From IMG/VR virus record IMGVR_UViG_3300047494_000265, positions 1 to 25,483 of that record: 25,483 nt of DNA, one strand, 5' to 3'. The stretch is from a virus. The first letter of the stretch is position 1, and the number at the start of each line of letters is the position of its first letter. This document shows positions 15,711-23,420 of the stretch, one piece after another. Below the pieces are notes generated by a model. That model was not told the origin of the DNA. It did no database searches and was given only the letters and a program-made list of their open reading frames with translations. Made by a program: the position numbers and the translations under genes.

Positions 15711-16175
15711 ATGATGAGACACCAAACCACCCCGGCCGCCATCGTCGCGGCGGCGCGGGACTGGATCGGCACGCCTTATCATCCCTGCGCGGACGTCCGT
15801 GGCGCGGGGGTCGATTGTGGCATGTTGATCGTCCGCGTCTTCGTCGACAGCGGGTGCTGCCCGCCATTCGATCCACGCCCCTACCCGCCAGACTGGCATC
15901 TGCATCGCTCGGAGGAGCGCTATCTCGGCTTCGTCCGCCGCAATTGTCGCGAGCGGGGCGCGGAGGAGGCGGCGGAGCCGGGCGACATCGTTGTCTTCCG
16001 CTTCGGTCGGTGCTGGGCCCATGGCGGCATCGTCACGAAGGCCACGCCCTTGACTCTCGTCCACGCCTTCTCGCCCGCCGGCTGTGTGCTGGAGGAAGAG
16101 GTCGCCCGCAACGCCATGCTGAGCGCCCCCGCTCGGGCGCCGCGTGTCTTCAGCGCTTGGGCTCAGCGCTCATGA
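15711..16175 (+). CDS. NlpC/P60 family tail peptidase (RcGTA gp14-like)
   Basis: 154 aa from ATG 15711; ATG 15714 and GTG 15699 are alternatives and the ribosome binding site is weak. It is a cysteine peptidase that cuts peptidoglycan stem peptides when DNA is injected. The catalytic Cys36 is in GVDCGMLIVR, His104 in WAHGGIV, and a third polar residue is His118 in TLVHAF. The opening ARDWIGTPYHPCADVRGAG is typical. Its stop overlaps the next start (ATGA, 16172-16175). A 68-bp gap before the gene holds a 6-bp hairpin (ACCGTC/GACGGT, near 15664-15681) and little else. Confidence 0.93.
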   Translation: MMRHQTTPAAIVAAARDWIGTPYHPCADVRGAGVDCGMLIVRVFVDSGCCPPFDPRPYPPDWHLHRSEERYLGFVRRNCRERGAEEAAEPGDIVVFRFGRCWAHGGIVTKATPLTLVHAFSPAGCVLEEEVARNAMLSAPARAPRVFSAWAQRS

Positions 16176-17488
16176 GTTTCCTGCGTCCGTCCGTCTCCTC
16201 CCCGGTCGTCACGCCGCAATATACCGGTCTGCAGGTCCAGACCGCATCGAGCGCGCTGCCGATACCGATCGTCTACGGCACGGCCCGTGTGGCGCCGAAC
16301 ATCATCTGGGCCAACAACTTTCAGTCGGTCGCGCAATATTCCCAGCCGACCGGCGGAAAGGGTGGCCTGTTCTCGCCATCAAGCGGGCCGCAGCTCACCG
16401 GCTACGACTACACGAGCGCCCTCATCATGGGCCTCTGCGAGGGGCCGATCGCCAATCTGGGGACGGTGTACAACGGGCAGAGCACATCGGATGCGACGTC
16501 GCTCAACATCTCCTTCAACGCGGGTACGACGCCGCAGGCACCTTGGGGCTATCTGGCGGCAAATTATCCAAATCAATCGATCGGCTACGGGGGCACGGCG
16601 ATCGCCGTCTCGTCCAACTTCGATCTGGGCTCCAGCGCTTCGATCGGCAGCCTCTCTTTCGAGGTCGCCGGGCTGCTCGCGGGCAGCGGCACGGTGGACG
16701 CCAATGACGCCGACCCAGCCGCGATTCTCTACGACTTTCTGACGAGCGCGCAATATGGTGTCGGTTTCCCGGGCGCCTCGATCGATGCGACGACGCTTTA
16801 TGGATTGGGCGGAGATGCCTCGTATCAGACCTATTGCCGGGCGCATCGGCTCGTTCTTTCGCCGGCCTTGACGAACCAGGAGGCGGCGAACTCCATCCTC
16901 GCCCGTTGGCTTCAGCTTACGAACGCGACGGCGGTCTGGTCCGGTGGCCGGCTCAAGATCATGCCATACGGGGACGCCCCGGCGTCCGGTACGCAGTACA
17001 ACCATTCGACCGTCACCTATCAACCCGTCACGGCGCCGGTCTACGACTTGACCGATGACGATTTCATCGGCGATCCAAGCGCGGACCCGCTTGTGGTCAC
17101 GCGGTCGGATCCTTATTCGGCACCCAATGTCGTATTCCTCGAGGCATTGGATCGTTCCAACCAATACAGTCCCACCACGATCGAGGCCCGCGATCAGGGA
17201 TCCATCGAACAGACAGGTCTGCGCACCGGGTCGACGATCACCGCGCACGAGTTCTGCAACCTGACGATCGCCGCGACGGCGGCGCAACTCATTCTTCAGC
17301 GCGGGCTCTACATCCGCAACACCTACGCCTTCAAACTATCGTGGGAATATTGCCTGCTCGAACCGATGGATCTGGTCACCCTGACCGACGCCGGGCTGGG
17401 CCTCGCCAAGACCCCGGTGCGGATCGTCGAGATCGCCGAGGATGGCGACGGGCTCCTCTCCGTGATCGCCGAGGAATACCCGGGCTAG
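16172..17488 (+). CDS. Central tail hub protein, N-terminal part (gp15/J-like, Phage-tail_3), ends at in-frame TAG
   Basis: 438 aa from ATG 16172, overlapping the peptidase stop. It contains the conserved core of the baseplate hub that closes the tail and forms the central spike: SALPIPIVYGTARVAPNIIW, LIMGLCEGPIANLG, a middle domain with NQEAANSILARWLQLTNA and GGRLKIMPYGD, and a final LLEPMDLVTLTDAGLG with IAEEYPG. Homologous hubs run on for several hundred residues. Here TAG (17486-17488) follows Gly438, and the same frame continues without a break in the next entry. The intact protein would be 959 residues. No TIM barrel is present in this protein, unlike RcGTA gp15. The protein may be truncated, suppressed, or truly split. 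Confidence 0.88.
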   Translation: MSFLRPSVSSPVVTPQYTGLQVQTASSALPIPIVYGTARVAPNIIWANNFQSVAQYSQPTGGKGGLFSPSSGPQLTGYDYTSALIMGLCEGPIANLGTVYNGQSTSDATSLNISFNAGTTPQAPWGYLAANYPNQSIGYGGTAIAVSSNFDLGSSASIGSLSFEVAGLLAGSGTVDANDADPAAILYDFLTSAQYGVGFPGASIDATTLYGLGGDASYQTYCRAHRLVLSPALTNQEAANSILARWLQLTNATAVWSGGRLKIMPYGDAPASGTQYNHSTVTYQPVTAPVYDLTDDDFIGDPSADPLVVTRSDPYSAPNVVFLEALDRSNQYSPTTIEARDQGSIEQTGLRTGSTITAHEFCNLTIAATAAQLILQRGLYIRNTYAFKLSWEYCLLEPMDLVTLTDAGLGLAKTPVRIVEIAEDGDGLLSVIAEEYPG

Positions 17489-19051
17489 GTGGGCACGACG
17501 ACGGGCTTCGTGGTGGACAGTGCGACCAACAGCCCGATCAACCGCACGATTGCTCCGGCGCCGGTCAATCCGCCGGTCATCCTTGAGCCGCCGTCGGATC
17601 TCACCAATGGCATGCCGCAGCTTTGGGTGGGGCTATCGGGCGGGACGGGCGGCGTCGCCGATCCGAACTGGGGCGGCGCGGCGATCTTCGCCTCGACCGA
17701 TAACGCGACCTATACACAAGTGGGCGCGACCACGGGTCCAGCGCGGCAGGGCGTCCTGACCGCCGCGCTCGGCGCGCCGCCGGGTGCGCCGAGCGATGTT
17801 TTGACGGTTTCGTTCGCGCAGAGCGGCGCCGTGGTGCTGGCCGGCGCGCAGCCGACCCTCGTTGTCGTCGACGGCGAGATCTTGAGCTTCGCGTCCGCGA
17901 CCTTGACGGCCGCGAACAGCTACAGCCTCGGCGGTCTCGTGCGTCGGCGTTACGGACAGCGCGGCGGCCCGCATGCGATCGGCGCGCAGGCTCTGATCCT
18001 CGATCAGGCGGTCTTCACCTACACCCTTCCGCAGGCGGCGATCGGCCGACCGCTGTGGTTCAAGTTTGCCAGCGTCAACACATTCGGCCGCGCGATGCAG
18101 GACCTCTCGACCTGCACGGCCTATTCGGTCGTACCCGTCGGCTCCGGTGTCTTCGGACCGGTGGCGCAGGCGCTCGCCACTGGCACGTCCCTCGACGAGG
18201 GTCTCGCCTCGACGGCGATCAACGAGACCGACGACTTCGGTCTGGCGTCCGACGTCTATACCGAGACCGTCGACATGGGCCTTGCGTCCGAGGCGGCAGC
18301 CGCGTTGGCCGTGCAGTCCGGCGGGACTGGCGCGACATCGCCGACGCTCGCGCGCGCCAACATCGGCGCGGCGGCGGCCGGGGCCAACGGCGACATCACC
18401 AGCCTGAGCGCCTTGACGGCGGCAACGATCAACAAGGCCGGGGTGACCGATACCGCCTCGATCCTCTACAAAACCGGCGGCTCGGCGCGCGCCACGGCTG
18501 GGCTGCTTGCGAGCGATCGCTATCGTGTGTCGGTCTCGTCAACGGGGTCGAGTTTCACACAGGCGCTCGATATCGACCCGGCGACGGGTCATATCGGCCT
18601 CGCCGGCTATACAGCGGACGCCAATAATGCGCTCGGCATTCTCGGCACGAATTTTCTGTTCGGCGCCTCGGTCGACTCCTGCCGTTTCACGTTCAACAAG
18701 GTGGCGGCGGCTTACGACGCGAGCCTGACGTTCGAGACGGGCTTTTCGGCCCGTGCTTTGGCGGGCCTGCTCGGATCGGACGGCTATCAGTTGAAGGTCT
18801 CGCCGGACGGATCGACCTTCTACCAGGTGTATGTCGTCGATCAAACCAACGGGAACGCGGCGTTCAAGGCGCTGCTCTCCGTCGCGAGCTATGCCGTCGC
18901 CGCGCTGCCGGCGGCGTTCAACGGCGCGCTTGCCTTCGCCGCCAATGGTCGCAAGAGCGGCGAGACGGCGGGGGCGGGTACTGGCGTCCTCGTCGCTTTT
19001 TCCAATGGACAATGGCGACGGCTCTCCGACGACACCGTCGTCGCCTCTTAA
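17489..19051 (+). CDS. C-terminal continuation of the tail hub, fibre-like
   Basis: 520 aa from GTG 17489, the codon directly after the TAG and in the same frame. GAGGAA (17471-17476) lies 12 nt upstream, a possible but distant ribosome binding site, so reinitiation is conceivable. The beginning (APAPVNPPVILEPPSDLT, then PQLWVGLSGGTGG) is what normally follows the hub core in these proteins. Residues about 235-270 carry three copies of a Gly-Leu-Ala-Ser motif 13 residues apart. A tail-fibre repeat follows (SGGTGATSPTLARANIGAA, 277-295). Then come two similar modules near 320-365 and 405-450 (SARATAGLLASDRY and SARALAGLLGSDGY). The last residues VLVAFSNGQWRRLSDDTVV are a common ending of tail-tip proteins. 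It probably displays fibre-attachment or receptor-contact domains. Confidence 0.82.
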   Translation: MGTTTGFVVDSATNSPINRTIAPAPVNPPVILEPPSDLTNGMPQLWVGLSGGTGGVADPNWGGAAIFASTDNATYTQVGATTGPARQGVLTAALGAPPGAPSDVLTVSFAQSGAVVLAGAQPTLVVVDGEILSFASATLTAANSYSLGGLVRRRYGQRGGPHAIGAQALILDQAVFTYTLPQAAIGRPLWFKFASVNTFGRAMQDLSTCTAYSVVPVGSGVFGPVAQALATGTSLDEGLASTAINETDDFGLASDVYTETVDMGLASEAAAALAVQSGGTGATSPTLARANIGAAAAGANGDITSLSALTAATINKAGVTDTASILYKTGGSARATAGLLASDRYRVSVSSTGSSFTQALDIDPATGHIGLAGYTADANNALGILGTNFLFGASVDSCRFTFNKVAAAYDASLTFETGFSARALAGLLGSDGYQLKVSPDGSTFYQVYVVDQTNGNAAFKALLSVASYAVAALPAAFNGALAFAANGRKSGETAGAGTGVLVAFSNGQWRRLSDDTVVAS

Positions 19052-19066
19052 ACCAAGGAAAGATTC

Positions 19067-20722
19067 ATGAGTGTTCAGGTTCGACGTCGCCGCGAGGCGG
19101 CGGCCTTTCTCTCGACCTTCGTCGGTGCGCAGGGCGAGCTGCTCGTCGATACGACGAACAACCGCGTGCAGGTCCACGACGGCGCGACGCCCGGCGGTTT
19201 CGCGGCGGCGAAGCTCTCCGAGGTGATCACCAATACGCGGACGACCGTGGCCGATTCCAATTATACGGCCCTGCCGACGGATCGACTGATCGCCTACACG
19301 GCGCTCAGCGCCGCTCGTGTTCTGACCTTGCCCGCCGCCAGCTCCTATCCGACCGGCACCCAGCTCGTCGTCGTCGACGAAGCGGGCACCTGTTCCGCCT
19401 CCAACACGATCACGCTGGGCCGCGTCGGGACGGATCTCGTCAACGGCGCCACGAGTGTCACGGTCGCCAGCGCTTACGGGTTCGTCGCGCTGGTGAGCAA
19501 CGGGACCGCGCGATGGACGGTGGTCGACCAATCGGCCGGATCGGTCAGTGCGGCAGCTATCACGGGGGGTACCATCGATAATACGCCGATCGGGGCCACA
19601 ACGCGGAGTTCCGGCGCCTTCACGAGTCTGGCGGTGTCGTCGACCCTGGTCCTGCCGTCGAACAGCATCCCGAATGCGGCGCTCGCGCAGATGGGCAGTC
19701 TGACAGTCAAGGCGAATGTCGGTTCGGCAAGCGCGACGCCTGTCGATGCCACGCTGTCGGTCGTTCTGGACGCCTCTCAAGGTTCGACGCGCGGCGCCAT
19801 TCTCTTTCGTGGTGCTGGCGGCTGGTCCGCTTTGGCGCCCGGTGTGAGCGGGACTGTTTTGACGGCGAACGGCTCGGGCGATGATCCGACCTATCAGGCG
19901 GTGGGTGCCGCGGCGGCGCTCGCCGTGCCAGTGCGCCAGACGGTCATGGGCGGCCCTACGGCCTCTGGCGTTCCGAGCTTCTTGCCGTCGAGTTCGGCTG
20001 GATTGACGCTGACCGCGACCGGCGTGTCGCCGACAACGGCGCTGACCTTGACCGCGGCCCAGGGCTTCGGTTCGACCGGCGCCGTCAACTTCGTCTACCA
20101 GTTCACGTCCAACCCGTCGTGGACGGCGACAGCGAGCACGACAAACTACCTCTACATCAACGCCTCGAGCGGCGCGACCGGGACAACGACGCTCGCGCCA
20201 AACTACCAGTTCGGCGGGACGATCGCCGTTACCAACGGTCAGTTCACGTTCGATACGCAGGCGATGATCGGCTACCTCGGCAACGGCACAACGGCCGTCG
20301 CGACGCCCCTGGTCTTTGTCGGGGAATGCGTCGCCGGTGCCAGCACGATCACGAGCACGGCGGCATACGCCTATAATGGGTATTACGAAAGCACGTGGAC
20401 CGGCACGGCTCCCGCAGCCACCGCGAACGTATCTTACACAACAAATCTAGGTCTCGCGGAGGTGACGCCACAATTTATCGGAGAGTGGACGACGGCAACA
20501 AGCGGTTACGCCGTTGGGGAGCGAAATATCTTCTTTGCGTATGACAGCGCACTAAACATTAACGCACCTTTGACGCTATCGGTCTCGCGACTTGCCGCTA
20601 GCTTCACGAGTTCAAATAACAACCCGTTTTACTACTACCCAAAAACATCCTACGCCCGCGCGGCTGTGTTGGCTGCAGCAACGACGATGCGCTTCAAGCT
20701 TGTCGTGAAGCGGAATTTCTAG
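19067..20722 (+). CDS. Tail fibre / receptor-binding protein
   Basis: 551 aa, ATG 19067 after AAGGAAAG. The N-terminus (SVQVRRRREAAAFLSTFVGA, then GELLVDTTNNRVQVHDG) resembles the attachment domain of phage fibres of the Mtd_N type, which binds the particle. The rest is Thr/Ala/Ser/Gly-rich and strand-forming, as in trimeric fibres, without enzymatic motifs. Bases about 20400-20720, coding for the C-terminal 100 residues, are AT-richer than the rest (20521-20580 has 26 G+C in 60). This suggests that the receptor-binding tip was exchanged separately. No reverse transcriptase or template repeat is nearby. Host receptor is unknown. Confidence 0.8.
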   Translation: MSVQVRRRREAAAFLSTFVGAQGELLVDTTNNRVQVHDGATPGGFAAAKLSEVITNTRTTVADSNYTALPTDRLIAYTALSAARVLTLPAASSYPTGTQLVVVDEAGTCSASNTITLGRVGTDLVNGATSVTVASAYGFVALVSNGTARWTVVDQSAGSVSAAAITGGTIDNTPIGATTRSSGAFTSLAVSSTLVLPSNSIPNAALAQMGSLTVKANVGSASATPVDATLSVVLDASQGSTRGAILFRGAGGWSALAPGVSGTVLTANGSGDDPTYQAVGAAAALAVPVRQTVMGGPTASGVPSFLPSSSAGLTLTATGVSPTTALTLTAAQGFGSTGAVNFVYQFTSNPSWTATASTTNYLYINASSGATGTTTLAPNYQFGGTIAVTNGQFTFDTQAMIGYLGNGTTAVATPLVFVGECVAGASTITSTAAYAYNGYYESTWTGTAPAATANVSYTTNLGLAEVTPQFIGEWTTATSGYAVGERNIFFAYDSALNINAPLTLSVSRLAASFTSSNNNPFYYYPKTSYARAAVLAAATTMRFKLVVKRNF

Positions 20723-20912
20723 CGACCGCCTGTCCTAGAACAGACCCACATTATCGGTGTGGCGGCCAGCTTTAAGTCCCGTCTTGTGGGGACCTGAACA
20801 TGATGACGGCGCGCTGGAAGTTCGTCGCTTGGCGGGGCTGTTAGTCCGTAGCCACACCATAACCTAATCCAAGAATTCGTCCGACATTCGTCGGCGAAAA
20901 CCGGAGACGATC
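20723..20912. other. Intergenic region between fibre and lysis cassette
   Basis: 190 bp without a convincing gene. It contains small hairpins: CCACA/TGTGG (20746-20762), GTCCC/GGGAC (20776-20793) and CCGAC/GTCGG (20881-20894). None is followed by a T tract, so termination after the fibre gene is not shown. A new promoter for the lysis genes would be expected here, but no clear -35/-10 pair stands out. A 14-codon ORF at about 20800 is too short to support. Confidence 0.5.
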
Positions 20913-21263
20913 ATGTTCCGGCAAGCCATAGCGGCCGTCGAACGCCTGACAAACGCGCTCGACAGAAACACGGCCGCTCTTAACCGCCTGCATGGCGAGG
21001 AGAAAAATATCATGTCCGCATTTGATAACCTCAAGGCCGCTGTAGCCGCTCAGACCACCGTCGATCAATCGGCCGTCGCCCTCATCCAGGGCATCGCCGA
21101 CAAGCTGAAGACCACAACGACGGACGCGGACGTCCAGGCGCTGGCCGATGAATTGACCGCGGCGGCTGCGCCGCTGTCGGCCGCCATCACCGCCAACACG
21201 CCCGCCACGCCGGCCCCGGTTGCTGCGTCCGCAGCACCGGCCAGCGCCACCACGAGCCTCTGA
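20913..21263 (+). CDS. Small phage protein of unknown function, two possible starts
   Basis: 116 aa from ATG 20913 (GGAG at 20903-20906). An internal in-frame ATG at 21012 has its own GAGGAG and would give 83 aa starting MSAFDNLKAAVAAQ. Residues 1-30 form an amphipathic helix (AIAAVERLTNALDRNTAALNRL). Residues 34-90 are helical (TTVDQSAVALIQGIADKL). The end is a Pro/Ala/Thr-rich tail. Proteins of this style are frequent beside the lysis genes of temperate phages, with no assigned function that I know. It has no signal or membrane segment. A terminator-like hairpin follows 16 nt after the stop. Confidence 0.72.
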   Translation: MFRQAIAAVERLTNALDRNTAALNRLHGEEKNIMSAFDNLKAAVAAQTTVDQSAVALIQGIADKLKTTTTDADVQALADELTAAAAPLSAAITANTPATPAPVAASAAPASATTSL

Positions 21264-21279
21264 CGTCGGCAATAACGAG

Positions 21280-21306
21280 GGCCCGGCAAACGCCGGGCCT
21301 TCTTCC
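21280..21306 (+). terminator. Probable Rho-independent terminator
   Basis: A perfect 8-bp GC stem, GGCCCGGC/GCCGGGCC, with loop AAAC, followed by TTCTTCC. The T tract is weak, so it may be only partly effective. It ends just 12 nt before the endolysin start at 21319, so endolysin expression would depend on read-through or antitermination. Confidence 0.75.
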
Positions 21307-21318
21307 ATGGAGTCGACG

Positions 21319-22098
21319 ATGAAAACCTCAACATCCGGGCGCGCCGCGATCGAAGAGCGCGAAGGTCGTCGCCTGACCGCGTACCGCGACACGAAGGGCG
21401 TGCTCACGATCGGCGTCGGCCATACGGGACGCATGTCGCCGCCGGCCGTGACGGCCGGCATGACGATTTCCGAGGCGGAATGCGACGCCATGCTCGGGGC
21501 GGATCTCGCGCCGGTGGAGGCCGTCATCAACAGCGCCGTCAAGGTCCCGCTAACGCAAAACGAATTCGACGCGATGGTGAGCCTCGGCTTCAATGTCGGG
21601 GTCACCGGACTGAAAGGGTCCAGCGTGATCCGGCGTCTCAATATCGGCGATGTCGCGGGCGCGGCGGACGCCTTCCTGATGTGGGACCGGCCGCCCTTGC
21701 TCCTTGCGCGCCGTAAGGCGGAACGGGCGCAATTCCTCGAGGCCGGGCCGCCGGGTGACAACGCGATGTCCTCGGCTCACGCGGTCGCCGCCGCGCGCGC
21801 TGCGACGCTGGCAACGATGGCGGAAACGACGCACGTCAAGGCTCGCGCGACGCAGTCCGGGTCGATCGCGCTCGTCGTCGGCGGCGCCACGGCCGCGGCG
21901 ACGACCCACGCCCGTCATCCCAAGGGCGCGCTCTGTATCGGCGTCCTTGTCTTCATCGCAGCGGTTTGCGCCGCGGTCGTCGTCGCGCGCCGCCTTCGCG
22001 CGGCACGCACGCTCGCCGTCAACGCGACCAAGCAGGCGGGACTCGTTTCAGGTTGCGGCACCGCGTCGACGGACCTCGCCTGTTCTCTCGAACGCTAG
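21319..22098 (+). CDS. Endolysin, GH24 (T4-type) lysozyme with C-terminal membrane segment
   Basis: 259 aa. ATG 21319 is preferred, with GGAG at 21309-21312; ATG 21307 would add four residues. It hydrolyses the glycan bonds of peptidoglycan to release progeny. The catalytic signature is clear: Glu15 in REGRRLTAYRD, Asp24, and Thr30 in LTIGVGHTG. The core ends near residue 145, after PPLLLARRKAERAQFL. The last hundred residues are unusual for the family: an Ala-rich helical stretch, then one hydrophobic segment (about 203-224, GALCIGVLVFIAAVCAAVVV) and a short basic/polar tail. There is no N-terminal SAR or signal peptide. The C-terminal anchor may hold the enzyme at the membrane until the holin acts; that is inference. 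Confidence 0.88.
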   Translation: MKTSTSGRAAIEEREGRRLTAYRDTKGVLTIGVGHTGRMSPPAVTAGMTISEAECDAMLGADLAPVEAVINSAVKVPLTQNEFDAMVSLGFNVGVTGLKGSSVIRRLNIGDVAGAADAFLMWDRPPLLLARRKAERAQFLEAGPPGDNAMSSAHAVAAARAATLATMAETTHVKARATQSGSIALVVGGATAAATTHARHPKGALCIGVLVFIAAVCAAVVVARRLRAARTLAVNATKQAGLVSGCGTASTDLACSLER

Positions 22099-22110
22099 AA
22101 AGGATCATCC

Positions 22111-22581
22111 ATGCTTCCCATTGCTTTTCTCTCCCTCCTCACCGGTTGCCTCGGGCTTTGGTCGCTCGGCGCGTCCGTGCGGCTCGTCTTCGCGCTCGCG
22201 CTCGCGGCTTGGGTTGCCTTCACCTTCGTCCTGCTGCCGAAGCTGCGCAGCTACCAGACCGCCATGGGCATCGACGACGAACTCAACGCGATCGAGGCAA
22301 AAGGCTGGGCCTGGCTCGTCCTACGGCTCAAGGGGCTGAAGGTCCTGATCCTCGGCTTCCTGACGTCGATGGTCCCGTTTCTCGGCTCGGCCGCCCAATG
22401 GCTGAGTGGGCAGAACCTGAATTTCTTCTTCGACCCCAACAATCCGAAGACGCAGCAGACCGTCATGTTCACGATCGGCGCGATGGTGTTCGCCACCCCC
22501 TTCGTCACGTCCTGGCTGCATTCGGGCGCGATCGACGACGCGGCCCGCAGGGAGCCCAGCAAACCAGAATCGAAAGGCTGA
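22111..22581 (+). CDS. Membrane protein of the lysis cassette, function unknown
   Basis: 156 aa, 12 nt behind the endolysin, AAAGGA about 6 nt before ATG 22111. It has three or four hydrophobic segments (about 3-20, 23-42, 70-92, 117-138), a polar loop and a charged C-terminal tail (DDAARREPSKPESKG). Position next to the endolysin would suit a holin or holin-like protein. However, the long loop containing NFFFDPNNPKTQQ is not typical of a known holin class, so the role is uncertain. Confidence 0.65.
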   Translation: MLPIAFLSLLTGCLGLWSLGASVRLVFALALAAWVAFTFVLLPKLRSYQTAMGIDDELNAIEAKGWAWLVLRLKGLKVLILGFLTSMVPFLGSAAQWLSGQNLNFFFDPNNPKTQQTVMFTIGAMVFATPFVTSWLHSGAIDDAARREPSKPESKG

Positions 22582-22584
22582 GCC

Positions 22585-23037
22585 ATGGGCGCGCTCGTCA
22601 GCTGGATCGGCAGCTTCCTCGGCGGAAGCTTCGCATCCGTCTTTACCTCGGTCTCGGATTCGGCGTTCAAATGGTTCGCCGAATCCAAGGACACGTCGCT
22701 CGACGGTTTCAAGACCGCGACGGGCCTGGACGAGAAGGCCTATGAAGCATGGCTCGCCTACGAGACGGCGAACGCCGCGGCGCAGGCGGCCTCGCGCTCC
22801 TGGTGGGGTCCGAAGCTCCTCTTGATGGTCGTCGGCGTTCCCGCCTGCCTGCATGTCGCGCTGGTCTTCGTCGATTCCACGTTCCGGATCGGTTGCCCCC
22901 ACTACGGGTGTCTCGGCGTGCCGGACGTCCCGCCCCGGTGGATCTCGACCGAGAACACCGTCATCGCGTTCGTCTTCGGAGTGTCGGTGGTCGGCCCGAT
23001 GGCCTCCTCGGTCAGCGCTTGGCTGCACCGAAAGTAG
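22585..23037 (+). CDS. Probable holin-like membrane protein
   Basis: 150 aa, beginning 3 nt after the previous stop, so co-translated. The first 80 residues are amphipathic/polar (FLGGSFASVFTSVSDSAFKWF, then TGLDEKAYEAWLAYETANAAAQ). Two hydrophobic segments follow (about 77-96 and 118-140), separated by a Cys/Pro-containing loop (CPHYGCLGVPDVPP), and the protein ends in a basic tip (WLHRK). Phage proteins with this design beside an endolysin are often annotated as holins, but none of the classical holin signatures is visible. Function inferred from place. Confidence 0.62.
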   Translation: MGALVSWIGSFLGGSFASVFTSVSDSAFKWFAESKDTSLDGFKTATGLDEKAYEAWLAYETANAAAQAASRSWWGPKLLLMVVGVPACLHVALVFVDSTFRIGCPHYGCLGVPDVPPRWISTENTVIAFVFGVSVVGPMASSVSAWLHRK

Positions 23038-23075
23038 CGGACGCTAGACGGTCGGAACCCCGACGGCCTTTCCTC

Positions 23076-23100
23076 GTTGTGTTACAAAGTGTAACACAAC
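23076..23100. promoter_or_regulatory. Perfect AT-rich palindrome, possible operator
   Basis: Arms GTTGTGTTACA and TGTAACACAAC match perfectly over 11 bp around a 3-base centre (AAG). It stands out in GC-rich surroundings and lies 27 bp before the start of the 65-aa gene, in the first non-coding gap after the holin-like gene. A dimeric repressor or activator site is the simplest reading; no regulator is encoded in the window. It has no following T tract, so it is not an obvious terminator. Confidence 0.6.
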
Positions 23101-23127
23101 GGTGTTCGGATCAACCGCGAGGTCGGC

Positions 23128-23325
23128 ATGAAAAGCTCAATCGATCTGTCCAATTTCGAATTTGCCGTGGGCGAGAAAGTCACCCTCGCGGACGATGACT
23201 GGACGTCGCTCGGGCACGACATCATCCTCGTGAACGTCGAACCTGTGCCCGGCTCGACCCAGTGCGTGATCCGGGCCGGCGACGAGGTCCGGACCGTCAG
23301 CCGCGCCGAACTGCGCCACGTCTGA
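23128..23325 (+). CDS. Small soluble protein of unknown function
   Basis: 65 aa, ATG 23128 after GAGGT. It reads like a compact beta domain (FEFAVGEKVTLADDDW, then VIRAGDEVRTVSRAELRHV), similar in style to small SH3-like or KOW-like domains, but no family is recognised. It lies between a strong palindrome (23076-23100) and a terminator (23350-23374), so it may be an independently regulated single-gene unit rather than part of the lysis operon. Confidence 0.6.
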   Translation: MKSSIDLSNFEFAVGEKVTLADDDWTSLGHDIILVNVEPVPGSTQCVIRAGDEVRTVSRAELRHV

Positions 23326-23349
23326 TCCAACCTCCATTGTGAGACATCG

Positions 23350-23374
23350 AACCCGCCGCGAGGCGGGTTTTTTA
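23350..23374 (+). terminator. Rho-independent terminator
   Basis: Stem AACCCGCC/GGCGGGTT (8 bp) with loop GCGA, followed directly by TTTTATT. Strong stem and T tract. It closes the unit containing the 65-aa gene and probably the upstream lysis genes. Confidence 0.88.
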
Positions 23375-23420
23375 TTGGCTCGTCCCCGGACGATCACAGC
23401 CCACGCGCCTTCGAGGTCCC

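Noticed and set aside
11784-19051. Recoding of TAG as a sense codon in the whole phage
   Set aside because: Several genes in the same window end at TAG in sensible places (20722, 22098, 23037, 24467) and read-through adds nothing protein-like, so general recoding is not supported. Local suppression remains open.
19067-20722. Diversity-generating retroelement, because the fibre start resembles Mtd_N
   Set aside because: No reverse transcriptase, accessory gene or template/variable repeat pair is present, and the C-terminus lacks a recognisable C-type lectin fold.
1-20722. A true domesticated gene transfer agent rather than a prophage
   Set aside because: Order and families are GTA-like, but inserted Ig-like domains, a variable fibre, an adjacent endolysin cassette and recent tip exchange fit a temperate phage better. 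Without packaging data the distinction is not final.
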